Below the pieces are notes generated by a model that was not told where the DNA came from, did no database searches, and was given only the letters and a program-made list of their open reading frames with translations. Made by a program: the position numbers and the translations under genes. DNA of 64,000 nt from Ardenticatenaceae bacterium. GTDB lineage: Bacteria; Chloroflexota; Anaerolineae; Promineifilales; Promineifilaceae. The DNA lies in the NCBI GenBank assembly GCA_020634565.1, contig JACKBN010000005.1, forward strand, positions 186,001 to 250,000. The letters are read 5' to 3'. This document shows positions 24,968-33,328 of this stretch, in pieces; position 1 is the first letter of the stretch, and each line of letters opens with the position of its first letter.

Positions 24968-26191
24968 TTAATTCGGCCGTTTACCCACGTACCTTGCGCG
25001 AGGGCGGATGAGCTGATCTTCTTTGTACTGCTCGATGGCCTGACCCAGCCAGCCAGCGGTGCGGCCCAGAGCAAACAGGGCCAACGGTGCCCCAACGGGC
25101 AGGTCAGCCGCCACGGCTAAGGCGGCCAGACCCAAATCAATGGTCGGCAACTGGCCGGTCGCTTCAGCCATCACCTGCACAAGCTCCTGCACGATGGGTA
25201 CGGCCGTTCCGCCCACAAATTCCGCCGCCACCAAATCCAGCAGCAGCTTGCCCCGCGGATCGCCGTTAGGGTACAGGGTGTGGCCAAAACCAGGGATGCT
25301 TTCCCCGCGCCGCAATCTGGCCGCTACTGCCGGACGCACTGCCGCGACAGAACCCGCCTCGCGCAGCAACGTGGTAACGCGCTCCGTATGGCCGCCATGC
25401 CGCGCCCCTTGCAGCGCCGCCAAACCAGCCTGCACCACCTGGTACGGGTTCGCCTGCGCCGACGCCACCACCCGCGCCGCAAAAGCGGACGCATTGAGTT
25501 CGTGGTCCGCGCACAACACCAGGGCACTGTTCAACAATGGCTGCACCGACGGCTTGTCTGGCACCCACGCCTGCTGCAAAGCAGCCGCCAGATTCGCCTG
25601 CGGCAATTTCCCGGTCACTGCCCAGGTGAACAAATACAACATCCGGGCGCCCGTCTGGTCAACGGCCGTTTCCGCCAAATCAAACGCCGCCAGGTCATGT
25701 TCACTCAGCAGAGGCAGCAACACCTGAAAACGGTTGATCAACGGCAACGGCGACACGATGGGCCACACCTCTGCCAGACGCAGCTGCAAGCTCAGCGGCA
25801 CGTTGGGCGGAAACAAGTCGCCGCTGTCCAGCGAATCCCGCCACAGCAGCGAAGCTACCGCCTCAAATGCGGCCGTTTGCGCCAGCAGAATCGCATCCTG
25901 GCCGCGATAGTAGAAACGGCCGTCTTCAATCAACGTCACGGCCGAGGCCAGAACTGGGCTGCCAAAATGCAACGCGGTCTCAGCCGCTTTGGCCGGATTT
26001 TGGCGCAGCGCCTTGCGGGCTCGCAGCGCTTCAACGTCGGCCTGTACGTACCGTCTGGCCCGGCTCTTACCCTTGCCCGCCTCCGAGCGAATCAGCCCCC
26101 GGCTGACGTAGGCATACAGCGTGGGCAGCGAAATTTCTAACGCCGCCGCTGCCTCTTTGGCGCTCATGAACGTATCGTTTTTCATTGCCAT
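24968..26191 (-). CDS. Citrate synthase family protein with N-terminal helix-turn-helix
   Basis: This 407-residue protein begins with an excisionase/MerR-like HTH (MSAKEAAAALEISLPTLYAYV, residues 9-29). A citrate-synthase fold follows from about residue 75. The two catalytic histidine regions are present in altered form (CADHELNAS, GFGHTLYPNGDPRG), and an Asp occurs at the third position (PTIDLGL). The usual substrate-binding LHGG is changed to ARHGGH. HTH-citrate synthase fusions are known as a subfamily, but their role is not settled. It could be an enzyme that controls its own gene, or a regulator sensing acyl-CoA or oxaloacetate. It lies 54 bp upstream of the threonine dehydratase on the minus strand? 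In transcription order the dehydratase comes first. Confidence 0.8.
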   Translation of the reverse strand: MAMKNDTFMSAKEAAAALEISLPTLYAYVSRGLIRSEAGKGKSRARRYVQADVEALRARKALRQNPAKAAETALHFGSPVLASAVTLIEDGRFYYRGQDAILLAQTAAFEAVASLLWRDSLDSGDLFPPNVPLSLQLRLAEVWPIVSPLPLINRFQVLLPLLSEHDLAAFDLAETAVDQTGARMLYLFTWAVTGKLPQANLAAALQQAWVPDKPSVQPLLNSALVLCADHELNASAFAARVVASAQANPYQVVQAGLAALQGARHGGHTERVTTLLREAGSVAAVRPAVAARLRRGESIPGFGHTLYPNGDPRGKLLLDLVAAEFVGGTAVPIVQELVQVMAEATGQLPTIDLGLAALAVAADLPVGAPLALFALGRTAGWLGQAIEQYKEDQLIRPRARYVGKRPN

Positions 26192-26245
26192 TTTTCCTTG
26201 AATTGGCCGCAGATTTGCCCGGACTTTATCCGTGGCAATCCGTGT

Positions 26246-27208
26246 TTATCTTTGTTCATTCATGATTTCGCGCAGCAGATTCATGGCCAGATTGCCGCCG
26301 GTTAGCAGGCAAACGGCCGTCTTCCCCCGCACATCCACCGCGCCAGACAGCAAAGGCGCTACGGCCGTAGCCCCCGATGGCTCAATCACCAGCTGCTGCT
26401 CTGCCAGCAGTAGCATAATCGCCTGCCGAATTTTGGCCTCGCTCACCAGCACAATCTCCGGCGGATTTTGTTGCAGCAGCGCAAATGGTTTGGCGCCAAA
26501 GCCACCAGCCAAACCATCGGCAATGGTTGGCGCATGGTCATAAGGGTCGATGGCCCGATTTTGGGCAAAGCTCAGCTGTGCTGCCGGGCTGGCCTCTGGC
26601 TGCACCCCCACAATGTGACAGGTGGGTTTGATGTGGCGAACGGCCGTTGCCACCCCAGCTAGCAAACCACCGCCACCAACCGGCACCAGCAGCAAATCCA
26701 CCGCGGGCAAATTGGTCATCACCTCCAGGCCAACGGTGCCCTGTCCGGTAATCACCGCCAGATCGTCGTAGGCCGAGATTTCCAGAGCGCCGCTCTTTTG
26801 GGCAAATTCAGCCGCCGCCTGATGCGCCGCTTCATACGTCTGCCCGGCCAGATGCAGGGTGACGGGAAAGCGCCGCAGCTTCTTGAGCTTGGCATCTGGG
26901 GCGGTTTCCGGCACAAAAATATCGACCTGCGGCAAATTTAATGACCCGGCCGCATGGGCCACCCCCAGCGCGTGGTTGCCCGCCGAAGCCGCAACAATGC
27001 CCTGCGCTTTTTCTGCCTCCGTCAGCTGGCTCAATTTGTTCAACGCACCGCGCACTTTAAATGAGCCTGTTGGCTGGTGATTTTCCAGTTTAAGCCACAC
27101 CTCGCCGCCGGTACGTTCGCTGAGGTAATCACTGCGGATCAGGGGAGTGTGGTGCGTGTACGGCCGTATGCGCCGTTTCGCTTCTAAAAATGCCGTCAAA
27201 TCTATCAT
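26246..27208 (-). CDS. Threonine/serine dehydratase, PLP-dependent
   Basis: This 320-residue fold-type-II PLP enzyme deaminates threonine to 2-oxobutyrate or serine to pyruvate. The Schiff-base lysine is Lys51 (TGSFKVRGAL), the phosphate-binding loop is VGGGGLLAG, and SAGNHALGVA is conserved. It lacks the C-terminal ACT domain of biosynthetic IlvA, so it fits the catabolic TdcB type or serine racemase. The HTH-citrate synthase gene follows 54 bp downstream and is probably co-transcribed. 2-Oxobutyrate can yield propionyl-CoA, the substrate of methylcitrate synthases, which would link it to the two citrate synthase genes. That link is inference. Confidence 0.88.
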   Translation of the reverse strand: MIDLTAFLEAKRRIRPYTHHTPLIRSDYLSERTGGEVWLKLENHQPTGSFKVRGALNKLSQLTEAEKAQGIVAASAGNHALGVAHAAGSLNLPQVDIFVPETAPDAKLKKLRRFPVTLHLAGQTYEAAHQAAAEFAQKSGALEISAYDDLAVITGQGTVGLEVMTNLPAVDLLLVPVGGGGLLAGVATAVRHIKPTCHIVGVQPEASPAAQLSFAQNRAIDPYDHAPTIADGLAGGFGAKPFALLQQNPPEIVLVSEAKIRQAIMLLLAEQQLVIEPSGATAVAPLLSGAVDVRGKTAVCLLTGGNLAMNLLREIMNEQR

Positions 27209-27222
27209 TTTTCACCCCTTAC

Positions 27223-27240
27223 ATTGATTTATTAATCAAT
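27223..27240. promoter_or_regulatory. Palindromic operator candidate in divergent promoter region
   Basis: ATTGATTTATTAATCAAT is an inverted repeat with one central mismatch, and further ATCAAT and ATTGAC elements follow within 20 bp. It lies between the divergent dehydratase and citrate synthase genes and abuts the -35 box at 27242. The HTH of the protein at 24968-26191 is a candidate binder. Confidence 0.4.
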
Positions 27241-27241
27241 A

Positions 27242-27269
27242 TTGACACCAATCAATCAACTATTAAAAT
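27242..27269 (+). promoter_or_regulatory. Promoter of citrate synthase gene
   Basis: TTGACA (27242-27247) and TAAAAT (27264-27269) are 16 bp apart and lead to the start codon at 27375 after about 100 bp of leader. Confidence 0.65.
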
Positions 27270-27374
27270 GAAGCATACTGAATTTGGCTTTTCGAGTCAA
27301 CTAACCGTGAAAAGTAATCCAGTGACACTGGCAACTCGCTCACTCGCATACTTACACACTAAAAAGGAGTCAAC

Positions 27375-28511
27375 ATGTCAACAAATAATGGCTATGCCCC
27401 TGGCCTGGAAGGGATTGTGGCGGCAGAAACTGAGTTAAGTCACGTAGACGGGCTCAAGGGCGAACTGATCATCGCCGGATTTCCTCTGGCGCGGCTGGCG
27501 ACCAACGCCACTTTTGAAGAGACGGTGTTTTTGCTGTGGCACGGCCGTTTGCCCAACCAGCAAGAATTAGCGGCCCTGAAAAACGAACTGGCGGCATTAC
27601 GGCCGTTGCCGCCCGCCACGCTTACTTTACTACGCGAAGCAGCAGACGCCCACACCACCCCAATGGACGCCCTGCGCATGGCATCAGCCACGCTCGATTT
27701 GGGCAGCGGCCCGCAAGATCATCTGGCCACGGCGAAGATGATCGTCGCTCGCCTGGCCACAATCGTCGCCAGCTACCACCGGCTGCGACAGAGGCAAGAA
27801 CCAGTGGCACCCAATCCAGCGCTGGGCCATGCCGCCAACTTCCTCTACATGCTCACTGGCGAAGCACCCAGCGACGCGCGCGTGCGCGGTCTGGAAACGT
27901 ACCTCAACACCGTGGTCGATCACGGGCTGAACGCCTCCACTTTTGCCGCTCGGGTTATCGTCGCTACGCAATCCGATCTGGTATCGGCCATTACCGGGGC
28001 GATTGGCGCTTTGAAGGGGCCGCTGCACGGCGGCGCGCCCGGCCCTGCCCTGGATACGGTGTTCGAGATTGGCACGGCCGATCGGGCCGAAGCAGTGCTG
28101 CAAGCCAAGCTAGAGGCAGGCGAACGGCTGATGGGCTTTGGCCATCGCGTCTACAAAGTCCGCGATCCACGCGCCGAGGTGCTGGGAGCCGCTGCCGAAA
28201 AAATGTTCCAGGCCGACGGGGATATGGCGCTGTATGAATTGGCCAAATCGGTGGAGGAAACGGCCGTTCGCTTGCTGGCCATCCACAAACCAGGGCGCAA
28301 TTTGCAAACCAACGTGGAGTTTTATACCGCCCTGCTGCTGCACGGCCTGGGGCTGGACACGGATATCTTCACCCCCACTTTTGCCATCGGGCGCACGGCG
28401 GGCTGGTTGGCCCACTGTTTTGAGCAGATCAAGTACGGCCGTCTCATCCGTCCCCAATCCCGCTATACCGGCGTGATGAATCGGGAATGGGTGCCATTGG
28501 CCGAGCGGTAA
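27375..28511 (+). CDS. Citrate synthase (or 2-methylcitrate synthase)
   Basis: This 378-residue enzyme condenses an acyl-CoA with oxaloacetate. Both catalytic histidines are clear: His183 (DHGLNASTFAARV) and His257 (GFGHRVYKVRDPRA). LHGGAP is intact. At the third catalytic position the usual Asp is Glu315 (TNVEFYTALL), a change seen in some bacterial subgroups as far as I recall. ATG 27375 follows AAAAAGGAG. It has its own promoter and a hairpin after the stop. The nearby dehydratase and HTH paralogue make 2-methylcitrate synthesis from propionyl-CoA an alternative role. Confidence 0.9.
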   Translation: MSTNNGYAPGLEGIVAAETELSHVDGLKGELIIAGFPLARLATNATFEETVFLLWHGRLPNQQELAALKNELAALRPLPPATLTLLREAADAHTTPMDALRMASATLDLGSGPQDHLATAKMIVARLATIVASYHRLRQRQEPVAPNPALGHAANFLYMLTGEAPSDARVRGLETYLNTVVDHGLNASTFAARVIVATQSDLVSAITGAIGALKGPLHGGAPGPALDTVFEIGTADRAEAVLQAKLEAGERLMGFGHRVYKVRDPRAEVLGAAAEKMFQADGDMALYELAKSVEETAVRLLAIHKPGRNLQTNVEFYTALLLHGLGLDTDIFTPTFAIGRTAGWLAHCFEQIKYGRLIRPQSRYTGVMNREWVPLAER

Positions 28512-28521
28512 TCAAACAACA

Positions 28522-28561
28522 GGCAGCTGGATAACTGAGACCCGCAGATTATCCAGTTGCC
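28522..28561 (+). terminator. Hairpin after citrate synthase gene
   Basis: GGCAGCTGGATAA (28522-28534) pairs with TTATCCAGTTGCC (28549-28561) with one mismatch, 10 bp after the stop. No strong T-run follows. Confidence 0.45.
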
Positions 28562-28617
28562 ATTTCACCACCTCCCCCACAGCGATCCTCAGCCCCCCCA
28601 AAGAATAAGACTGCACC

Positions 28618-28646
28618 TTGAGATAGTAATCTGAAATCCTTATAAT
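28618..28646 (+). promoter_or_regulatory. Promoter of PAS hybrid kinase gene
   Basis: TTGAGA (28618-28623) and a perfect TATAAT (28641-28646) are exactly 17 bp apart. The start codon lies 90 bp downstream. Confidence 0.75.
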
Positions 28647-28736
28647 GAGGATGTTGCTAATCGTCCAAAAAGATATTTCTCTGCCCAAAAAAGCAATGGT
28701 GTTGTTCCCAAAATCAGTAATAAGGGCTGAAATCTT

Positions 28737-31700
28737 ATGCAAAATTCCCTGCAAAGCAGTGAGGGGGCTTTACTCGATGCTTTGTTTACGAATGCCACAG
28801 AAGGAATGATGATCGTAAGCAAAGAAGGTGAGCTGTTGGGTTTTAATGCAGCTTGCTGCCGCCAAACAGGCTACGAGGCCAACCAGTTACAAGGTCGCCC
28901 TTTACAGACGCTTTTCCCCCAGAAAGCACCCACGTCGAACATCCAGTTTCAAAATTATGAAATGCGCCAGCAAAACGGCCGTTTCGCCACAGTCTCTGTT
29001 GAAACAAGGCAACTAGCAAACGGGCAATTCTTGCTCATTTTGCGTCACCCCACCCAGCAAAACGCAGCGCTGGCCCAAATCACCCGTCTCACAGAAACAA
29101 TAAGTGGCATTAACCACCTGGCTACAAACCTGAACAACCTACTCACCGCCTCAGAACCATTGGGGCAAATCGCCACCATTATTCGCGAACTCCCCGGCGT
29201 ATTCGCCGTTACTGTTTCCACATTTAGGCCAGAAACAAACGAGCTCGTTGTTGAAAAACTGCTCATGCCAGATAACGAGAGCGGTTTACTTTCCCACATC
29301 AATGAGCTGCTTGGACGTTCCCTCATCGGCTTGCGCATAAAATTAACCAAAGAAATCCAACAAAAAACAGTCAACGAGTTGATCACCACCGCGGGCAATC
29401 TCCATGAGATCTCCTTCGGTGGGATTCCCCAATCCGTATCAACCCTTTTCCATAAAACCTTTCGGTTAGAAAAATTGTATGGGCTGGCTTTGACGGAAGG
29501 TAACGATTTAATAGGCGGCATTGTGATTGTTATGCGCCGCGATGCGGAACCGCTTACGCGCGAGCTACGCATCTTGCTCAGCCGCATCTGCGCCATTGCC
29601 TTACGCCACGCACGCTACAAACAAAGATTGGAGGCCAGCGAGGCCAAACTACGCTCCTACATTGATCATGCCCCAGTCGGTATTTTTGTGGTGGATAGGA
29701 ACGGCCGTTACGCGGAAACAAACCCCACCGCCCTTAACTTACTCGGCTATACCGAAGAAGAAATCAGAGAGTTAACGATTAGCGAGGTTGTTCATCCAGA
29801 CTATATACAAGCGGCCTTACACCACTTCCAAGGTGTCATGCAACAAGGATATTCGCAAGGTGAATTCTGCTTAAAAAAGAAAGATGGTTCATTGCTTTGG
29901 GCCACAGTCGAAGCCGCCAAACTAAGCGACGAGCGTTTCATCGCGTTTACCCAAGACATTACAGCCCGCAAACAGGCAGAACTAAGCAACCAGGTCAAAG
30001 ATAGATTGCTGCACATCACCGGTGAAATGGCCCAGGTCGGCGGCTGGGAATTTGATACCCGTACCCTCACAGGCACCTGGACCGATGAAGTAGCCCGCAT
30101 TCATGATTTAGACCCCTCTGTAGAGACAAATACAAGCTTCGGACTCTCCTTCTACAAAGGAGAAGACCGCCAGAAAATAGAGCAAGCAATTGAAGATATT
30201 ATTTCTCAGGGCGTTTCCTACGATCTGGAATTACCCATGACCAGCGCCAAAGGTGTGCCTAAATGGGTTCGCACCATGGCAATTCCCATTTGGGAAGATG
30301 GCAAAGTTGTTAAAGTGCGGGGTATCTTTCAAGACATTACCAAAGCCAAAGAAGCCCAGGATGCCTTACGCCAGCAAATAGCCCTCCAGCACCAGCTTAG
30401 CCAGATTGCGGCCACCGTTCCCGGCATGATTTGCTCTTACAGAATGACACCAGAAGGGCATATTTCTATGCCTTATACCAGTGCGGCCCTGGACGATTTG
30501 TATGGCCTCTCTGCAGAAGCGTTGGCCCAGGATGCTTCCATTGTTTTTGAAATCTTGCACCCTGATGATAAAGAAAAAGTGCTGACCACTTTAGAGCGTT
30601 CCGCCCAAAACTTGGAACCCTGGCGAGAAGAATATCGCATCAATCACCCACGCACTGGCGAACGCTGGATGGAAGGGCATTCCATGCCACACAAAGAAGA
30701 AGATGGCTCCATTCTCTGGCATGGCTTTGTGCAAGATATAACAAAACGCAAAAAAGCAGAACAAGCCCAGGCCGAGTTAGAAGATCAGCTCCGGCAATCC
30801 CAAAAAATGGAAAGTATTGGGCGGTTGGCCGGTGGGGTGGCCCATGATTTCAACAACTTGCTGACCATCATCCAGATGTATAGCGACCTGATGTATCGCC
30901 AAATGGCAGCGGAAGACCCCATGCGCGCCAAAGTGGAACAAATTCAGCAAGCCAGCCAGCGCGCCGCCGACCTCACTGGCCAACTTCTGGCCTTCAGCCG
31001 CAAACAAATCCTCAAGCCCAGCCTAATCAATCTCAACGGGCTGGTGACAAATATGCAAAAGCTGCTTACAAGGCTCATCGGGGAAGATATTACGCTAACC
31101 GCAGTCCTTCATGACAACTTGTGGCCCGTAACGGCCGATTCCGGGCAAATGGAGCAAGTGATCATGAATCTGGCCATCAATGCCCGCGACGCCATGCCCA
31201 AAGGGGGCATGCTCACCATTGAAACAAACAACATCATCCTGAAAGAAAACCTCGTTAGCAGCCAATTAGGCACGCCAATCGGCCCTTGTGTCCTGATGGC
31301 CATCACCGATACAGGCCAGGGTATGGATGAAGAAACCCAGGCACATATCTTTGAGCCTTTCTTTACCACCAAAGAGGTTGGGGAAGGCACAGGGTTGGGA
31401 TTAGCAATGGTGCATGGCATTATCCAGCAAAGTGAGGGCAGCATCTTTGTCTACAGCGAACCAGGCAGAGGCACCACATTTAAAATCTATTTGCCCGCCA
31501 ATAGCGAAGATTTGCCTTCCATTGAACCGGTCATAATTGCTCAGGAAGATCTCCAATATGGCAACGAAACCATTCTCCTGGTTGAAGATGCCAAAGCAGT
31601 TCGTGATCTGGTCAAACTCACGCTTCAAGACCTCGGCTACCATGTTTTAACAGGCGAAAACGGTGCTGATGCCCTGGAAATTGCCCAATCCTATAAAGAC

Positions 31701-31928
31701 CATATTGATTTACTGCTCACAGATGTGGTGATGCCCCAAATGAGCGGGCGGGAATTGACGGAAGCGCTGCAACAGCTGCGTCCTGACATTAAAGTGCTGT
31801 TTATGTCTGGGTACATGGATGACGCCATTGTCCGCCACGGCATTCTCACGGCCGAAGTTGCCTTCCTGCCCAAACCCTTCTCGCGCCATGAATTGTCGCT
31901 AAAAATTCACGAAGTCTTGAACCGGTAA
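28737..31928 (+). CDS. Soluble PAS-GAF hybrid histidine kinase
   Basis: This 1063-residue sensor has no membrane segment. Domains in order: PAS (about 10-120), a GAF-like region (130-300), and PAS (305-425, ending in a typical PAC motif, ITARKQAE). Two more PAS domains follow (430-545 and 560-670), then HisKA with His703 (GGVAHDFNNLL). The ATPase domain (800-925) has NLAINARDAMP, DTGQGMDEE and GTGLGLAMV. The C-terminal receiver (945-1063) carries Asp996 (LLTDVVMP) and Lys in PKPFS. The receiver resembles those of CheY-like hybrid kinases that pass phosphate to another protein. No HPt or response-regulator gene is adjacent, so the partner is unknown. It stands alone under its own promoter. Confidence 0.88.
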   Translation: MQNSLQSSEGALLDALFTNATEGMMIVSKEGELLGFNAACCRQTGYEANQLQGRPLQTLFPQKAPTSNIQFQNYEMRQQNGRFATVSVETRQLANGQFLLILRHPTQQNAALAQITRLTETISGINHLATNLNNLLTASEPLGQIATIIRELPGVFAVTVSTFRPETNELVVEKLLMPDNESGLLSHINELLGRSLIGLRIKLTKEIQQKTVNELITTAGNLHEISFGGIPQSVSTLFHKTFRLEKLYGLALTEGNDLIGGIVIVMRRDAEPLTRELRILLSRICAIALRHARYKQRLEASEAKLRSYIDHAPVGIFVVDRNGRYAETNPTALNLLGYTEEEIRELTISEVVHPDYIQAALHHFQGVMQQGYSQGEFCLKKKDGSLLWATVEAAKLSDERFIAFTQDITARKQAELSNQVKDRLLHITGEMAQVGGWEFDTRTLTGTWTDEVARIHDLDPSVETNTSFGLSFYKGEDRQKIEQAIEDIISQGVSYDLELPMTSAKGVPKWVRTMAIPIWEDGKVVKVRGIFQDITKAKEAQDALRQQIALQHQLSQIAATVPGMICSYRMTPEGHISMPYTSAALDDLYGLSAEALAQDASIVFEILHPDDKEKVLTTLERSAQNLEPWREEYRINHPRTGERWMEGHSMPHKEEDGSILWHGFVQDITKRKKAEQAQAELEDQLRQSQKMESIGRLAGGVAHDFNNLLTIIQMYSDLMYRQMAAEDPMRAKVEQIQQASQRAADLTGQLLAFSRKQILKPSLINLNGLVTNMQKLLTRLIGEDITLTAVLHDNLWPVTADSGQMEQVIMNLAINARDAMPKGGMLTIETNNIILKENLVSSQLGTPIGPCVLMAITDTGQGMDEETQAHIFEPFFTTKEVGEGTGLGLAMVHGIIQQSEGSIFVYSEPGRGTTFKIYLPANSEDLPSIEPVIIAQEDLQYGNETILLVEDAKAVRDLVKLTLQDLGYHVLTGENGADALEIAQSYKDHIDLLLTDVVMPQMSGRELTEALQQLRPDIKVLFMSGYMDDAIVRHGILTAEVAFLPKPFSRHELSLKIHEVLNR

Positions 31929-31989
31929 CTGTTCACAAAGTAACGGCCGTCTCTAAACCTTCACACCCCCATTTGCAGGACAATTTCCG

Positions 31990-32041
31990 ATTGTCTCCGC
32001 ACATTGGCTCATATTGTCTCTTTGCAAAACAGGATTGTCTC
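31990..32041. promoter_or_regulatory. Three ATTGTCTC direct repeats upstream of aminotransferase gene
   Basis: ATTGTCTC occurs at 31990-31997, 32013-32020 and 32034-32041, at 23- and 21-bp intervals, so all lie on the same face of the helix. The third copy lies in the spacer of a candidate promoter (TTGCAA at 32022, TAAAGT at 32044). MocR-family regulators bind direct repeats, and a MocR gene lies one gene downstream. Confidence 0.55.
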
Positions 32042-32078
32042 TGTAAAGTTGGGCCATCCTACCCGATTGGAGGCAACT

Positions 32079-33266
32079 ATGAAAGGCCAATTTGCGCAGC
32101 GCATGTCGCGCACCAAAAAATCATTCATTCGCGAAATTTTGAAGGTGACCCAAAATCCGAACGTCATTTCTTTTGCGGGCGGGTTGCCCAACCCCAACTA
32201 CTTCCCCATCGAGCCGCTGCGCGCCGCCGCCGACCGCGTCTTTGCCGAACAGGGCAAGCTGGCGCTGCAATATGCGCCCACGCTGGGGCACGAACCGCTG
32301 CGCGCCTTCATCGCCCAACGGTACGCCGAGCGCACCGGTATGGCCGTTGACCCCGACGAAATTTTGATCACCAATGGGTCACAGCAAGGATTGGATTTGG
32401 TCGCCAAAATTCTCCTTGATCCCGGCGACCACGTGCTGGTGGAATCGCCCAGCTATTTAGGCGGCATTCAAGCCTTCACGATGTACGAGCCGGAATTTGT
32501 GCCTGTGCCGCTGCGCGAAGATGGGGTGGATACGGCCGTTCTCACCCAAGCCGCCGCCCATCCGCAGAGCAAACTGTTTTATGCCCTGCCCAATTTCCAA
32601 AATCCCAGTGGCATCACCTACTCGCGGGAAACACGCCAGGCCGTCAGCCAAATCCTGGCCAACAATCAAATCTTCCTCATCGAAGACGATCCGTACCGCG
32701 AGCTGCGCTTTTTGGGCGAAGATTTGCCAACGATTGCCAGCTTCAACCGAGAGCGTGCCTTTTTGCTGGGGTCATTCTCCAAAATTGTGGCTCCCGGCTT
32801 CCGCATGGGCTGGATATGTGCCCCGGCACCGCTAATGGACAAGCTCATCATCGCCAAACAAGGCACCGACCTGCACTCCAACTACGTGTCGCAGCTCATC
32901 ATTCACCGCTACCTGCAAGACAACGATCTGGATGCCCACATCGCCACCATTCGCGCCGCCTACAAGGCCCAACGCGAAATCATGGTGGCCATGATTGAAG
33001 AATGTTTCCCATCGGAGGTCACGTTCACGCTGCCCGAAGGCGGCATGTTCCTGTGGGTCACCCTGCCGCCGCAGCTCTCGGCAATGGATTTGTTTGAAAC
33101 GGCCGCTCAAGAAAATGTCGTTTTTGTGCCAGGTGCCCCGTTCCACGTGGATGGCACCGGCAACAACACGCTCCGCCTGAACTTTTCTAACACGTCCGCT
33201 GAAAAAATTGAAGTGGGCATGACCCGGCTGGCCCAGGCAATTAAGCGGATGATGGTGGCTGCCTAA
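32079..33266 (+). CDS. PLP aminotransferase, 2-aminoadipate/LysN-like
   Basis: This 395-residue class I/II aminotransferase moves an amino group between an amino acid and a 2-oxo acid. The PLP lysine is Lys235 (GSFSKIVAPG). Other marks are the Gly-rich start SFAGGLPNPNYFP, ITNGSQQGLDL and NFQNPSG. This set is typical of the LysN/ARO8-like group that includes 2-aminoadipate, aromatic and branched-chain aminotransferases. I chose ATG 32079, preceded by GGAGG at 32069-32073, over an in-frame start 25 codons upstream that would include the operator repeats. The MocR regulator downstream is a paralogue fused to a DNA-binding domain and may control it. The substrate is not resolved. Confidence 0.87.
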   Translation: MKGQFAQRMSRTKKSFIREILKVTQNPNVISFAGGLPNPNYFPIEPLRAAADRVFAEQGKLALQYAPTLGHEPLRAFIAQRYAERTGMAVDPDEILITNGSQQGLDLVAKILLDPGDHVLVESPSYLGGIQAFTMYEPEFVPVPLREDGVDTAVLTQAAAHPQSKLFYALPNFQNPSGITYSRETRQAVSQILANNQIFLIEDDPYRELRFLGEDLPTIASFNRERAFLLGSFSKIVAPGFRMGWICAPAPLMDKLIIAKQGTDLHSNYVSQLIIHRYLQDNDLDAHIATIRAAYKAQREIMVAMIEECFPSEVTFTLPEGGMFLWVTLPPQLSAMDLFETAAQENVVFVPGAPFHVDGTGNNTLRLNFSNTSAEKIEVGMTRLAQAIKRMMVAA

Positions 33267-33268
33267 TC

Positions 33269-33328
33269 AAGTAATTGGTAATTAGTAATTGAGTAATTTG
33301 ATTACCTAATTACTAATTACTAAATTAC
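33269..33328. repeat. Inverted repeat built of GTAATTA units
   Basis: The left half (GTAATTGGTAATTAGTAATT) is answered by a reverse-complement right half (ATTACCTAATTACTAATTAC). It fills the gap between the aminotransferase stop and the ATG of the MocR gene, so the MocR message begins with, or is preceded by, a strong AT-rich hairpin. Confidence 0.65.

Noticed and set aside
25280..26140. A 286-codon frame antisense to the HTH-citrate synthase
   Set aside because: Composition is dominated by Arg, Gln and His, as expected for an antisense frame; the minus-strand gene has clear catalytic motifs.
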